Below are positions 1-36,159 of a stretch of 64,000 bases of DNA, piece by piece. The notes under the pieces were generated by a model. That model had not been told where the DNA came from. It was given only the letters and a program-made list of their open reading frames with translations, and made no database searches. Positions within the stretch are counted from its first letter, which is position 1, and the number at the start of each line of letters is the position of its first letter. The stretch spans positions 13,209,786-13,273,785 of the forward strand of contig OZ025278.1 in the NCBI GenBank assembly GCA_964019165.1, in the 5' to 3' direction. The position numbers were made by a program, and so were the translations under genes. The DNA comes from Mastigias papua (taxonomy: Eukaryota; Cnidaria; Scyphozoa; Rhizostomeae; Mastigiidae).

Positions 1-3000
1 TAAGTATAGCTCAAAGTCTCTAAGTATAAGAGCTAAGAAACGCAAAGGAATTTTCAGTTACTCAAATGTCGTCGCCAGTTAGGAAATGTTAGTACTGAGC
101 CTTAGTCGAGCTTGCCTATGAAAAACGCGTGTATTCTATGAATTTCTACGCTTAAACGAAATAAATACTGAATGCGCAACATAGAAAAGGCTTGATCTTG
201 AAACTTCAATTAAATACTCTGAAAGCCGAACAACATACTGTCATTTCACGACAGGAGACTTGCCACTGAAACCAGCCACTGTGTGTTTCTGCTTAGGTTC
301 GGGTTTTAGAAAACGTTTGAAAACACAGTCAATAATTCGTTGATGGCAAGGAATGTTTTAGAAGGCTGTACCACAATGCTTGCTCGACTTGGTTCGACGA
401 TATAGTTTATTACACTATTCAATCATCATTTAAAAATAACCTGTAGTCAATTACTATTGTTTGACAAATTCTTCATCCCTGATGTTCCTTGAATAATGAA
501 ATATAATAGTATACTATCGTTTTATAAGGCCTGACATACACTTTCTCTCACAAGGAGCGTAGCTCAAGGCCTAGCTTAGTTCAGGCTCATTACTTTTTTA
601 CCTCTGCTGGCCCCATTGTTGCAATAAAACGTCCTTAATATTCCCTTAACTATGACCGTACAAACAGCACTAGATAGACATCATAAGTGCTACGTCTTAA
701 GAGAGAAAACTTTATACATTGTAAGATTTGACAAATTCCGTTTTGAAACACTCACGTGGAGTACGCATGATTCACACGAATTTCACTACAATTAATGCAT
801 CTGGCTTCCAAATTCTCGAGTTTTTAGAGTGTTAGAAATATTGAAATAGAAAAGTTCCTTGATGACTTTGTCTTTAGTCGTGCAGGTTCTGCGAAGCTGA
901 TGCCCTTCTATATGTAGATTCCTTATAAAATGGTTCGATGAAAACACCATGTAAAGGCCTGCAAATCTGAGAATTGACAGCTGTTTAGTTGATATTTTCC
1001 AATATACCAAGGAAGTAATGGCTGCTCTGCTGGCAGGCACATGTTACCTAGGCTCTTAATTTCAGAACTTTTAGAGCAACCTCTGCTACCCAATGGCGTA
1101 CAAGGCTGTTTTCAAAGCAGGTAGACCATTGATATTGGGCACTGCTTAGGTGTTGCCGTGCTTACAATATCCGTAATATAGATAACATTTCCATATACCA
1201 TAGATTTTACTTACAGAGAATGGACAAAATAAATAAAATAAATGCTTTGAGTAGAAGCTTTGAAGAAAAGCGCCTAGAGAAGAATGTCTACATGACAGTA
1301 TGTTATACAAGGTAGATATGATGTAATATGATTTACCTTGTAGTTTTTCATCCCAGTTAAAACTGTCATGCTTGAAAAAAGGTAGTAAGCTTTACTAACA
1401 ATGCCATCATGTATACAATGTTCAACATCATTAGAATTGTCTCTTCTTATCACAATTATCATTGCCATAGTTTTCACATTGGCCAGGATGTAAAGTTTGC
1501 AAGTAAAATAAATTGATAAATTTCAGCATATATGATGCAGTCTCAATAACCGTTCTTGCATGGTTTGCAAATGGAGCTGAAATTTGATTTAGGGAGTCCC
1601 TTTTGTCCATCAGGCATTTTACTGCTTAAAAATTCAGAGGTATTGATGGTAAAAACTGGGGTACATTTAGGGCATGTATTTGTAGTTGATGATCAAGATG
1701 CTGCAGTTGTATCAGAAATAAAGAGGGAGTTAGAAGGCTACTTTTACAAGCTTTTCTTGCCACATTAGGCCCCCAAATGTCACAAAGTCTGCTCCACATA
1801 TTGGTAGCATATGGCAGCAAGAACAATAATACACAAATTGGTGACTGATGCCGCTTGTGCCAAGGTCTAGTGCATTGGTGAAATAAATCAATTCAAAGAA
1901 GACCAGCTCAGAAGAAGGATATGGACATTCAGTTGCATTTTGCGGAAACTCAAAGCCTCACTGTGCCATTATGAGATGTCTCAAAAACTACAACTGCAAC
2001 ATCTACAATAGTTAATTTGAACATTGAAAATGAAAGAATGTGAAACATCGAGAACTACCTCAGAGATAGACACATTGCATGGTATCCAGCCCACTTTCAT
2101 TAAAGCTCCACTTCATTAAACTAATTTCTGTTTTCTAAAGCCAGGTACATGTTTTTGGGCTTTCTGGCTAAATTTGCTAAGCATGGACTCTCTATGCATG
2201 CCTACATTTTTGCTATTAGAACAAGATGGGATAATGAGATAGTAGAAACATCAGGGCACATTGAGCTAAAAGATGTTTGAGTAAATGGGACAAAAAGCAA
2301 GGACAGTGGGAAACAAAGGCAAGCAATCTTTTGCAATGGAGAACGGTTGTGAAGGTGCCTTTGGCTGAGTAACTGCAAGCCTTGGGCTGCCAATTTTGTC
2401 GGTAAATATACTTAAAAGCATAGCCTACATTACCCTTGGCATAGGCTTTGATGTAGTATTTAGTGAAACTCGACACTCTGCACTAGAAGGATGCGATCTC
2501 TCTTTCACATACGTTGAGTTCACCATTGCAACTAGGCCAACGCTCAGATTTGCTCTCAGGGAGAAAGCCACAAGGATACCAAGCTGACCCAAGATTGCAA
2601 TAATACATCGCTTTGGAATACAACACCGCTGCATCGTGAGGCAAAGTTGAACCCTAAGTACGATTGCCTGACTAACTAAATCAGTGCAGTCCAGTCACGA
2701 CACATTGAGTTGGCACAGATGCCCACAGGATCATTCGACCTAGGCCATTTTACAATGCCATTATCCTGTATTCGGTGAGACACGTAGAGCATAATACGGA
2801 TCATTTCTGCGGTACAGTGCTACAGCTTATCAAGTCACTTTGAGATCGGTATAGAATCTGAATTGTTCAAACACAATAACTGTGTACAACATTTATTTCC
2901 AGTGGGTTAGCACCAGAGATAACTCCACTAGATAAGTCACACTGCAACAACAACAACGAATTAAACTGACAAGGAACAACAACAAGAACTTTATGTGTAG

Positions 3001-3433
3001 TACATGGCTCTACTTTCTGAATTAGCATCGAACTTTGAATTTTCATCAAGATTAAGAACCAAGTAAGACAATATTGAGCTTTTTTGATCTGATGAGCTTC
3101 TTGAGATAGTAGTGCAAATTTGAATATAACTACGACGACAAAAAAATATAGCATTTAGAACCCTAGAGGGGACGTACAAATGCTATGAAATATTTCTTTT
3201 CTGGCTTTTAAATTCCATAGCGATATCATTGTGGGCCTCATTTTATCCATTTCCCCAAGGCCCATACGAGCAGTCAGTGGACCTGCTAATGTAGTATCTC
3301 AACTAAGTAGAGCTTTAGCTGAGTAGTCTAGAATATTTTGCAATTTGATTTACAATAAAGTGCTGCTTTTTGATAGCTGTAATTTCTCCATACAGTACCA
3401 ACTACACCTGCTGTGACTGGCGTAAAGTCAATT
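1..3433. other. Upstream intergenic region of POLB, no gene seen
   Basis: I see no convincing exon or RNA gene here. Open frames are short and do not resemble known proteins. The stretch around 835-945 is a diverged copy of a dispersed repeat also found near 15470-15560, 16120-16235 and 22905-22970, sharing motifs such as TTCCTTATAAAATGGTTC and TTTGTCTTTAGT. The POLB promoter should lie in the last few hundred bases, but no clear TATA box or CpG cluster is visible. Confidence 0.5.
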
Positions 3434-26880
<23,447 letters not shown>

Positions 26881-26899
26881 TTGTGGCACAAAGTACTTG

Positions 26900-27415
26900 G
26901 ACGATCGTCCTATCAAATTGCCGGTTCTGATCTGATCTCAACCTGGTAATCTTTTCTTGAGAGACCTGCCACCCTTTGAATCTCCTTGCTAGGTGACATC
27001 TGTTTTATTATTAACTGTATTATCTGAAAGGATGAGGAGCGCAATTTTCTCGTAAGTATCTTTGCTGATAGCGGTCGTTCTGAGGATACAAATTGTCATT
27101 TGCTTGCACTTTGTTCGTGGTCGTTTCAATATCTAACAGTTTTAGAACAGCACGCAGTTTTGTCGACAATGTTTTAAACTGCTGTATTAGGAACGGTTCT
27201 CACAGTTTTTAGATGATGCTTCTGTCGCATTGGAATCCATCCTCATTTGGAGCTCCTAATTCCACACATTATTGCAAAGGAAGTTCATCACTGCACATTT
27301 TAAGGAAGATAGAGGATATGTGTGGAGTCCTAAACAACCCATGTATATAAAGTTATATGCAGTTGACATTGTATAGCGCGAACTGTCATGGGAAGTCAAA
27401 ATTTCTTCCAGTTAT
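26900..27415. other. POLB 3' flank, no gene seen
   Basis: Probably contains the POLB 3' untranslated region. No other features recognised. Confidence 0.4.
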
Positions 27416-27418
27416 CGT

Positions 27419-27600
27419 CGTGTGCGTGTGTGCGTGCGTGTGTGCGTGCGTGTGTGCGTGCGTGTGTGTCTGTCTGTCCGTCTGTCCGTCTGTCCGTCTG
27501 TCCGTCTGTCTGTCTGTCTGTCTGTCTGTCTGTGTCTGTGTCTGTGTCTGTGTCTGTGTCTGTGTCTGTGTCTGTGTATCTGTGTGTGTTTGTGAGTGTC

Positions 27601-27696
<96 letters not shown>

Positions 27697-27893
27697 TGTG
27701 TGTGTGTCTGTGTGTGTGTCTGTGTGTGTGTCTGTGTGTGTGTTTGTGTGTGTGTGTGTCTGCCTGTGTGTGTGCGTCTGTGTGCGTCTGTGTGTGTGTG
27801 TTTCTGTGTGTGTCTGTGTTTGTCCGTGTGTGTCTGTGTGTTTCTGTGTCTGTGTGTGTCGGTGTGTGTCTGTGTGTGTCTGTGTGTTTGTCT
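27419..27893 (+). repeat. Compound (TG)n / (TCTG)n / (TGTGTC)n microsatellite
   Basis: Starts with TGCGTG units, passes through TCTGTCCG and TCTG units, a pure TG core at about 27605-27695, then TGTGTGTC units. The long open frames on both strands (Cys-Val, His-Thr) are repeat artefacts. Confidence 0.97.
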
Positions 27894-27959
27894 GTAAACC
27901 ATAGTTCTGGACTTCAAGCCACACTATCTTAGTGTTGTCAAACATTTTCAACTAGCATA

Positions 27960-29125
27960 TTTGACAGCCAGATAAAGACGATCAGTGTATTCCCGTGCTT
28001 TTACTATATCATCTATTGTGCGCCAGCGTTAATATCGACTCAGGTAATTTTTCATGCATCAGTTAAATCAACATAAGGTGAACTTTGTCTGAAGGTCTCA
28101 TTGAAAAACTCTTTTCAAAGGAGTTGTTTTTGTTCAGGAATAATCCGCCTTTTCCCGATGTTCTAGCTGGTTAATGTGGCTTGATCAGTAGAGAGACTAA
28201 TACTAGACACGCAATTCAGCTGAAATTTGAGAACTAAAACGCCAGGCCATTTTAATGAAGAGCAAATGCAGTTTCTTTTAAGCAAGCTCTCAAATATTTT
28301 CCTATTGCAGATCGCATTAACTACAATCAACTTTCTCCTATACCATCTTCTTTTGTTACTAATTATTTCAAGCTAAAACCTAGATATCAGCTCAAATTCA
28401 TTATCAAGAATTCTATCACTACACGTTTTTTATCAGAATGTTTTTTGAGCTATCTTTTCCATGATACCAGCACTAACAGACAAGGATTACACAAACATTG
28501 CACTTGGAAACTTAGATTAAACAAGATACCTTTACAAATTAACCAAAAGAGATTATGGCCTTGCGTCAAAATTTGAATTCAAGTTTATATGAACTTATAG
28601 ACGTGAAGTCCAGTATTGAACTTTCTCAACTGTTTTAGTATTCGAGCTCTACTTTCTTTAAACAACTGGGTCATTTCTGGAAAGGTCAACATTTGCTACT
28701 AATTCCGATTATGTTTGCTAGATAGATGGATGGCTTTTCATTCATTAAACTGAAACCATTAAGCAATACCTAGTAAACTCTGATCTTGGAAGTGAAAATT
28801 TGTGGCCTATGAAATAATATATACTGCTGTTATAAAATTTTTAGTAAGTAAGCAACATGAGCATAGAAGTAGCTTACACTAAAAAGCATCCTGTAGGAAA
28901 CATGCGTGGCCCTGGGAAATATTCCTTCAGGTTCCGCCTATTAACCCTTAATTTCTATCATACAATTGTGTTGTAAACTTATTTCACTTTATGCCACGAT
29001 GCTATACTGTTAGCTAAAGCTTCGCGTCCACAAACTGAGTATATTGTTATAAGATGCACATGCAAATATGCATCCACGTAAATATACGAATACATATGCT
29101 CTTCTAGTATATGTATTTATGTACC
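27960..29125. other. Intergenic stretch, no gene seen
   Basis: No exon recognised. A family D fragment lies at 28605-28680. The stretch around 28260-28570 looks faintly coding but broken, and I could not assign it. Confidence 0.4.
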
Positions 29126-29129
29126 ATAG

Positions 29130-29420
29130 ATCCTGGAGTTAGCAACCTGGGGGCTTATTTGTTTTTGGCAGTTTTTGGGTGGGGGGTTATTCTAGGGAGG
29201 ACCTATTCCATTGCTGGCTGATAAAATCTTTTGACGCATGTTGCATTAAACGCTCATTTTCAAAACTCCTTTTCTTCATTTGTCTTTATCTTTATCAAGG
29301 TCTTTATTATAGTATAGGATGGGGGCTTATTCGAGGGGCTTATTGGCAATTTGAAGTTCTAGCATGCGGCTTATTCGAGGAGGGGCTTTGTCGAAGGGGG
29401 CCAAGTTAGAGGACTTAAAG
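29130..29420 (+). repeat. Family A element, copy 2
   Basis: Aligns with 5231-5545 through GGGGGCTTATT, TTTGGGTGGGG, GACGCATGTTGCAT, TTCAAAACTCCTTTTCT and TGAAGTTCTAGCATG, then a GGCTTATTCGAGG end. Confidence 0.65.
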
Positions 29421-29429
29421 TATGTATCT

Positions 29430-31050
29430 ATTCCAAATCCGCCGATTGGTTTGGGGCCCGGGGTAAGTGTAATAGCAGGGTTTCTGGTGACGTCATTGTG
29501 CCATTTAGACGTCAACAAAAACATGTTATAGCTTTTGGGTGCCCCTTTCAGGTTCGGGACTCTGGTGCTCGGGGCACAGGGCAAGCTGCCCCTCCTTCCG
29601 CCCTTTTGGTCAGTTTTTCTTTATGGATTTATTTTAATGTATTTGGTACCAGAAGACGGCCACCAAATGTATGTACACACCATTTTGCACAGCTTTTTCG
29701 CGCTCTCTCAAACCCTAACTTAGGAACTATGCGCAATGATAGTCTACCTGAACTGCTTATAGCCAAATCAACAACGGTTATACAACACCAGGGATACCAT
29801 GAAGAGGAGATACCAAGGGCTCAGCTCCCTTGTTTACATGAGGATTTTTGGGAGGGGGTCTCAGCCTTCCTTCAAATGAGCGTATGTTTGTTTGTGGCAG
29901 TTCCAGCTTGGCGGCATGAACTAACTATCTATTACGGTTTTATTTGTATGTTCGTCAACTGTGTTTAATTTTTTTATAACTGTATAATATTTAACTTTGA
30001 ACAGTGTGTATGAAATAATGGATCTGACGGTGCAGAACATCGTTGTTCTATCTTGAAGGACAGAATTTCAATAAAAGAAGTTTTCAACAGTTTCACATCC
30101 TCGTGAAGCTTTACTTTATGAAGATGATCTCCAGTCTTGAACCACACTGATTCACGAAGAAAGAATTAGTTTTTTATGTCAGGCTGGTCCAATGATATTA
30201 GTAGCATCTGGCATTGATAATGAAGAGTCAGCAGAAATAAATTTGAAAACATCATCGACTCATGTGCAGAACAAGAGAGCAATACAGATAGCAAGTAACT
30301 AGACCAGATGTAGTTTCAACCAGCAGGTACTGTTTGAACGACAGCTTTGGTGTTTCGGCAAATGCTCTGCCGACTGTTTCGTTCGCGTTGTCTTTGGAGA
30401 CTTTTCGATTAGAAAATGCCCCTCAGAATCAACCGTATTATCTTTTCAACTAGTATATGAGCTAAAATTATTATCAGTAAGTTCCCGTCGCTAACTTCAG
30501 ATTTTCCCTTTGAAGCTGAGTCAAGAGAAGTTTTATAGTAACATTGCTAAATTTTTCTACCGTCGTTTGACAAAATACCATTGGAAATTGAACTAGCTGA
30601 CCGAACTGGTAGTTTGTCGATATATTCTAAATTCGATTGTCAAAAAAATTCCTTCTATTAGGGTTCTAATTCCATTGCATCATTATGACGTTGAAATTTA
30701 CCATTTTGAAAATTTCCTTCTCCTTGAAGTACTTTTGTAAATATCAGTTACTCTCCTTGAGGTTGTATTTAAGTATCTAGTAAGACTGATTCTATGTCAC
30801 AATATGTCCTTTACCAGAGATATTGACGTTGTCCGTTCATAGTACTGTTTCCATTTACCCACGGAAGGTGATCTTTAGATACAGTTGAAACAAGGACTTT
30901 TTCGAAGATGTTTTTGTGCTTGATTAGTTTGATCCCCGATAAGGAATTTTCAGCTTTTTGTCGCGCTATCATTCATACCCCCCAGCGCATCTGTACAGGC
31001 TCTTTCAGCTGTTAAGTTATTTACAAATGTTGTATGTTTACGGGTCAGGA
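29430..31050. other. Intergenic stretch downstream of the GPCR, no gene seen
   Basis: The frame at 29498-29968 shows no domain, signal peptide or splice support. The part next to 31053 should hold the 3' untranslated region of the GPCR gene. Confidence 0.4.
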
Positions 31051-31052
31051 CG

Positions 31053-32327
31053 TTAGGCAATCCTCTGCCTTAGCATTCGCAGCCTTCTTGAGATAACCTT
31101 GCGAAAGTCCCTTTTGAACAAGGCGTAGATGAACGGATTCACCATGCTATTCAACAAGAATAAATAGAGAGAGGCCCTGATAAACGATGTCGAGATGTAT
31201 GTTGCTAAGCCCGTAGGTGACATGACGTCGCAGAAATTAATTACTATTATCGGCAGCCAGCACAGGCAGTTAAGAGTGAATATGACTGCTATGATTCTTG
31301 CTGCTTTAATTTCGCGTAATATGGTCCTTGCTGTTTGGAATTTCTGGCTTGAGTTTACATGTACAGGACTTGATTTGGCCACACCACTCTTACATACTCC
31401 ATTGCTTTCTATTTCAAGCCTACGTACCGATTCCTGATTAAGTTGGATGCCTTCTATGTGCACAGTTCTATTATGCTCATTTGATATGTTTCTTTCCAGA
31501 TTGTCGTTTCTCTCAATATTGTGTACACTTGCGCCATCAACAATTCCTGCTCGACAGCATACTAATTTTGAGGAATCTTTAGCACTTGCGCTATTATTTT
31601 GAAGACATGTCTCCTGGTTTACGACCATGCTTACAAAATCCCCATTTGAATTAATGACGGACAGGCAAGTTGACTCTTCTTTCTCTCCCTTAGCTTTCTT
31701 TCTCGTCTTAGATTTAAAGTATCCTCTTGACTTCTTGCTTCCCCTTCTTTGACCATTGCCATTTTGCGAGACTGATAGCCGCATAAGTTCTCTCTCCTTT
31801 TTCATATGATACCTGTTTACCTTAAAGATTCTAAAATACACAAACATCGTGATTGAGATTATCATGGTAAGTATTGCTGTAAGAATTCCCGAGTAGACCT
31901 TGCGCCACTTCATGAAAGCTGGCATAGAGAGTGTGAGCTCCCATGGCAAGGGGAAAAGTGTTATGACGAGAGTGGTGAACCAAATTTCAACCATTAGCAG
32001 ACGAATCTTCTTGTGGTTCAATATTTCGTGATACCTTAGGGCATGGAAAATTGCTACATACCGCTCGTAGGTAAGAGCCAGGAGATTCAAGATCGAGCCA
32101 AAACTCGACAAAGCTGCGATGTAGGAGCTTAAATGTGACTTGAATATATACAGCGGAATGAATAGCACTGCGATTGTTATATCACAAGCGGCAAAGGATA
32201 GAACAAACCTGTTTGCTGCCGTATGGAGTACTCTGTGTTTGTGGTACAATAGGCAAACAAAGGAATTGCCGATCAGGATAAAGATCCCTATGAAAATAAA
32301 AGGTATCGACTCTTCATCAACTTCCAT
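31053..32327 (-). CDS. Class A (rhodopsin-type) G protein-coupled receptor, intronless
   Basis: A 424-residue seven-helix receptor of the plasma membrane; the ligand is unknown. The start is the first ATG (complement of 32325-32327) after an in-frame stop; a TTG-initiated extension would add 18 residues and is unlikely. TM1 carries G-N at 20-21. TM2 has L-S-F-A-A-C-D (D49). TM3 ends with E-R-Y (88-90). TM4 has W116, TM5 spans about 145-169, TM6 has C-W-L-P and TM7 has N-P-F-I-Y. The third intracellular loop is long, about 170 residues, basic at its start and rich in Ser and Asn. The outer part of TM3 and the second outer loop have no Cys, so the usual disulfide is absent. The N-terminus is very short and has no glycosylation site. 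It fits the amine/adenosine/melatonin-like branches loosely; I do not name a subtype. Confidence 0.93.
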   Translation of the reverse strand: MEVDEESIPFIFIGIFILIGNSFVCLLYHKHRVLHTAANRFVLSFAACDITIAVLFIPLYIFKSHLSSYIAALSSFGSILNLLALTYERYVAIFHALRYHEILNHKKIRLLMVEIWFTTLVITLFPLPWELTLSMPAFMKWRKVYSGILTAILTMIISITMFVYFRIFKVNRYHMKKERELMRLSVSQNGNGQRRGSKKSRGYFKSKTRKKAKGEKEESTCLSVINSNGDFVSMVVNQETCLQNNSASAKDSSKLVCCRAGIVDGASVHNIERNDNLERNISNEHNRTVHIEGIQLNQESVRRLEIESNGVCKSGVAKSSPVHVNSSQKFQTARTILREIKAARIIAVIFTLNCLCWLPIIVINFCDVMSPTGLATYISTSFIRASLYLFLLNSMVNPFIYALFKRDFRKVISRRLRMLRQRIA

Positions 32328-32414
32328 CCTTTGGCGCAGATACCTGAGCTTTTTTGTCCTTTTTTCTTGTGTTCTCGGCAATAGTGCCTACTGTTGTGAG
32401 GAAGCTATTTGATT

Positions 32415-33660
32415 GATGCCTCTTTTCACAAGTTATCTTGTAATGCTTTCGGAGTTCTTAGAATGATGCTTCAATGAGCAATGATTTTGCTTGAATGCAG
32501 GTTGAAGAACTAGAGTTTGCGATTTTTATATCGTCCAATGGCAGGTGCTGACTTTCAGCCAGAATCAGCTGTTTCATTCGTTCACAATAGAATCCTTTTC
32601 GCAGTTACAATTCCGATTACTTTCACATCACAAGGTGATTAGGCGTCTTGAAAGATCATCAACTCAATGTAGTTGAGACGACCTCAAAGCTACATCTCGC
32701 AGAACAGAGAAGATCCCAGAAGCAACCCGCATAACTCCAACCCATTACTAATTTACTGCCTTTGGTGCAAACTGTTTTTTGTAAGTGAACGTCCATGATC
32801 GTTGCAAGCGGATTCTGAATCAATCCCAGCCTTTCGAGAAAGTAGGAGCGGTTGTTCATTTAGAATGATATATATTGATCCATCAAAGAAAGGCACAGAC
32901 ACCTAGATTATATTATAAAGATTTCAATGTTTTGCCAGAGATATAAAGTGGTTACAAATGAATTGGTCTTCGAATCTACAAAAGGAGACAATACACAAAT
33001 AGGCCATACTGTTTCTTTGTGCCACCATGAAGACAAATGATTTTGAAACAGGCAAGCATAGATGAAAGCTTACTCACAGTTTATTCAGCTGATGCTCCGC
33101 AGAGTACAAAGAGCTGCTCTCTGCTTGGACAAAATACTTTTCTTATGCAATGCTCCTACATGTAATGCTACGCAGCATGCATGACTGGATACTTATTAGA
33201 AGGGGGGGGGGCTTTAGTAACTGGAGGGTGGTTGGACTTTTCATTAGAATCTAATGTTAAAATCTAACTGTACATTTTTAGTACTGATGAAGATAATAAA
33301 TTGAAATGTTTACTACACAAGAAAGTATATTTTTGAATTTCTCTATGTTTTACTTACATACTTAATTAGTATGGCTTTGACTTATTATATATATACATAT
33401 ATATACATAAATATATCTTTTTATTTTATAAGAAGCAACCAAGCTGTTAGCTTTTCTTACTGTGAATATTTGAGTATCTGTAGCACTGCAGTGCTGTACA
33501 AGCAGATAGGTGCTACACAAATGTAACACTGAAACATATGAGTTTTCATGTACAATATGAACCTTCTAAGGCCTCCGAAATCCAGAACTGAACTTTACTC
33601 AAACTTTTAGGCAGCCGAGTACTGCTGTTATACAAACCAGTTTCTTATAAAAAATAAACG
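32415..33660. other. GPCR upstream region and intergenic sequence
   Basis: The GPCR promoter should lie just above 32400. A short AT-rich (TATA)n-like tract lies at 33385-33420 and a family D fragment at 33470-33660. No other gene seen. Confidence 0.4.
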
Positions 33661-33668
33661 TGCATATA

Positions 33669-33984
33669 CACTACCGTTCAAAAAGTGTTGGGACTATTCG
33701 TGGTTTCGAAGGACGTCTATGTTAAAAGCTTTAAACAACATGTATCTGATCCTCTCTTATCAAATAAGACTACCGACTATTACCATGAAACTTTATATCT
33801 TAAAAAGTATAAGGCGAAAGTTGAAGTGCTTCATAAACTCATTAGCATTTTTTGCAATGTTTAGATATGGACTAATCGAAGATAAGACTATGCATATCAC
33901 AATAACTTTTCGTTGCCACACAGAAACAAAGTTGACGCGATCATTCTTTTATCGAATCGTCCCAACACTTTTTGAACGGCAGTG
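33669..33984. mobile_element. Tc1/mariner-type MITE, copy 1 (316 bp)
   Basis: Terminal inverted repeats begin CACTACCGTTCAAAAAGTGT and the right end is its inverse with one mismatch over 26 bp. TA dinucleotides flank both sides (33667-33668 and 33985-33986), the target-site signature of the Tc1/mariner superfamily. It has the same left and right sub-terminal sequences as the 619-bp copy at 41153-41771 but lacks the middle. Confidence 0.88.
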
Positions 33985-33999
33985 TAGCTATGAGATTAC

Positions 34000-35870
34000 C
34001 TTTTTAATAGTACAAATTTTGCCTACTTTTTTGTATTACTTGGTTTCTTTTAACAATTGTGGTTTCGAATTGTATGTATTCAAGTGGGGGCGGGCCTCCC
34101 TTGAAAACTAGCTTGAATGCTGAAGGGTGCCCCTCTTCAAATGTCCGAAACGAAACTAAATGAGGGTGAAATCACAGAAGTTTTCAGCAGCACGAGGGCG
34201 CGGGATGTGATCTCACATTTCTCTCCTCGGAAAGTGGAAACGAGGCTTTTATAGAATATGGGCCTGCTTCGTCTGCCTGCCATTGGGAGAGATCGTGCAG
34301 TGGGCACCTTTTTTGCATAATACATTGGTTGATGGCCTGTTGATCGAACCAGCTGGGAACCTGGATGTTTGAATAAATCGGTTTGAAATCACAAAAATGA
34401 GGTATAGTAAGTTGTATAACAAATAATCCGAATGTAAACGTGATATCTCTTATGCTGTATACCGCTATCCGATTTGAGGTCTACAGAACGGCCTATTTGG
34501 CACTTGACAAATCCCAGAATATCTTTCCAAGTTACATTAGCATTAGGAAGTTGCATTTTGGCTGATAAAAACAGTCTTGGCTCAAAAATGCCATTTTTGC
34601 TTATGAAAGCTCAATGTTGCGGTGGAATAGGTCAGTTAATTAGAATGATAACGATTATAGCTGTGATAATTGATTAGCGTAAAACTGAACGGTCGTTATC
34701 TAAACTTACAGAACAGGATAGATCACTTCTAAGATACATGAAATTACATGAAAATGTGAGAGCACTATTCTGCTTTCAGTTGAAACCAGCCGGAAATTTT
34801 AAAACATGTTAAGAGACTAATAAAAATTGGGACGGACCCTCTTGCTGATGCAGTTCTTGTCAGTGCCTACCTGGTTGTAATAAATCAAAAGTCAAAGCAT
34901 AGCGCCTGTTGGTTTGAAAATTTAATCTTTGTAATTTATGGAAAATGCAACCTTGTTTAATTTGTAGTGGTATTCGATTTGGATTAGTTTACCTTTTATA
35001 TTTTTATATGCATATGTATTGTTTGCTAGAGTTTTAAAACGAATTAAAATAATTATACACGTACGCGCACGTGTGCACACTTGGGGAAAGTTCTTTGCCA
35101 TCCGGCATCGATCGGAGTATGTAAAACTTTTCCCTTCATCGGCTATTTGTTTTGGCCAATGGGAGTCCAGTTGCTCGATGATGTAATAGCCCGTCCGATT
35201 ATTGTGCACGCTAGACTGTCTCTCACTACAACTCATTTTGCAATTGATCGGACTTCATTGTCTATGTATGGGCTTTTACGCCCGGACATCATAAGGTGGG
35301 GAAATAAGGAACAATCTTCGGGAAAACCCTTGATAACACGCCCTATCGCTTTTAGGACAACTCCCTTTCGCTTTTAGAGCAACGAACATATAGGTTCCCC
35401 CATTCTGGATAGAAAAACAGCAGCTGAATTCAGAGAGAGTGTTTATGATATTTTGGAAGAATCTAGCTGCAGCCCTGCGTATGAATATTCAGAATCAGCC
35501 ATGAACCAAAGTTCAGGACCACATCAGGACCGATATTATTCCTATCCAATAGGGACTCGGACCGGCTACTGAAGTTATTAGGAGGTGTGACACCTTCCAC
35601 ACCCCCTAATCTTCGCCCCTGTTTGTCTTCTGAAACTGTGTATCTACACCGTTTCATCTCATGCAACGTGGAACGAAAGTTTTTAACAAAGTTAGTGCTC
35701 ATAAGCATGAGATTTCATGATTGATTTTTGAAATGTTGTACTGAAGTAAATTTGCGAGAGAAAGTTGAAAGGGTACAGTCCTTCGGTGCCGCCACCCATG
35801 GAATTTATCTCTCGGTGGATAAATGATGAAGCTGTTTGCAAGATACTTAGTAGAAGAATGTCAGACTGAA
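34000..35870. other. Intergenic stretch, no gene seen
   Basis: Several short frames, none with recognisable protein signature or splice context. Confidence 0.4.
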
Positions 35871-35878
35871 AGGGTGCT

Positions 35879-36153
35879 AAAAGGTAAAAGGTAAAGGTGA
35901 GTCCCATGTACGATTCCGTACGTTGGGGGAGTGCCTGATAGAGAGGGACACTTATCCTGAGCCGCCGGCATAGTGAGGTAGGGTGGCCAGTTTCTTTCCT
36001 CGCCGCCTTTTACTTCCTCAGTGTTCCCATCAGGTACCCATTTGGTGCTTGGTGGACAGTGGGCAAACATCCCAATTATGATCCAAGGGTTCGGCTCGAA
36101 CCATCGATGTTTTGCTCAGCAGTCAACCGCTCTAACCACTTGGCCACGCGCCC
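35879..36153 (-). mobile_element. tRNA-derived SINE, copy 3
   Basis: Full-length in reverse. The tRNA-like head lies at 36080-36153 (complement of GAACCATCGAT, the B-box region, and CCACTTGGCCACGCGCCC) and the AAGGTAAAAGGTAAAGGT tail at the low-coordinate end. It differs from copy 2 by scattered substitutions. Confidence 0.8.
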
Positions 36154-36159
36154 ATCGAA

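Noticed and set aside
27357..27951. Several 100-190-codon frames rich in Cys-Val or Thr-His
   Set aside because: They are translations of a TG/TCTG microsatellite in all frames, with no real start, splice site or domain.
29498..29968. 156-codon frame on the + strand
   Set aside because: No domain, repetitive neighbourhood and no splice support.
32328..32381. 18-residue N-terminal extension of the GPCR
   Set aside because: It would need a TTG start, and the ATG at 32327 precedes TM1 normally.
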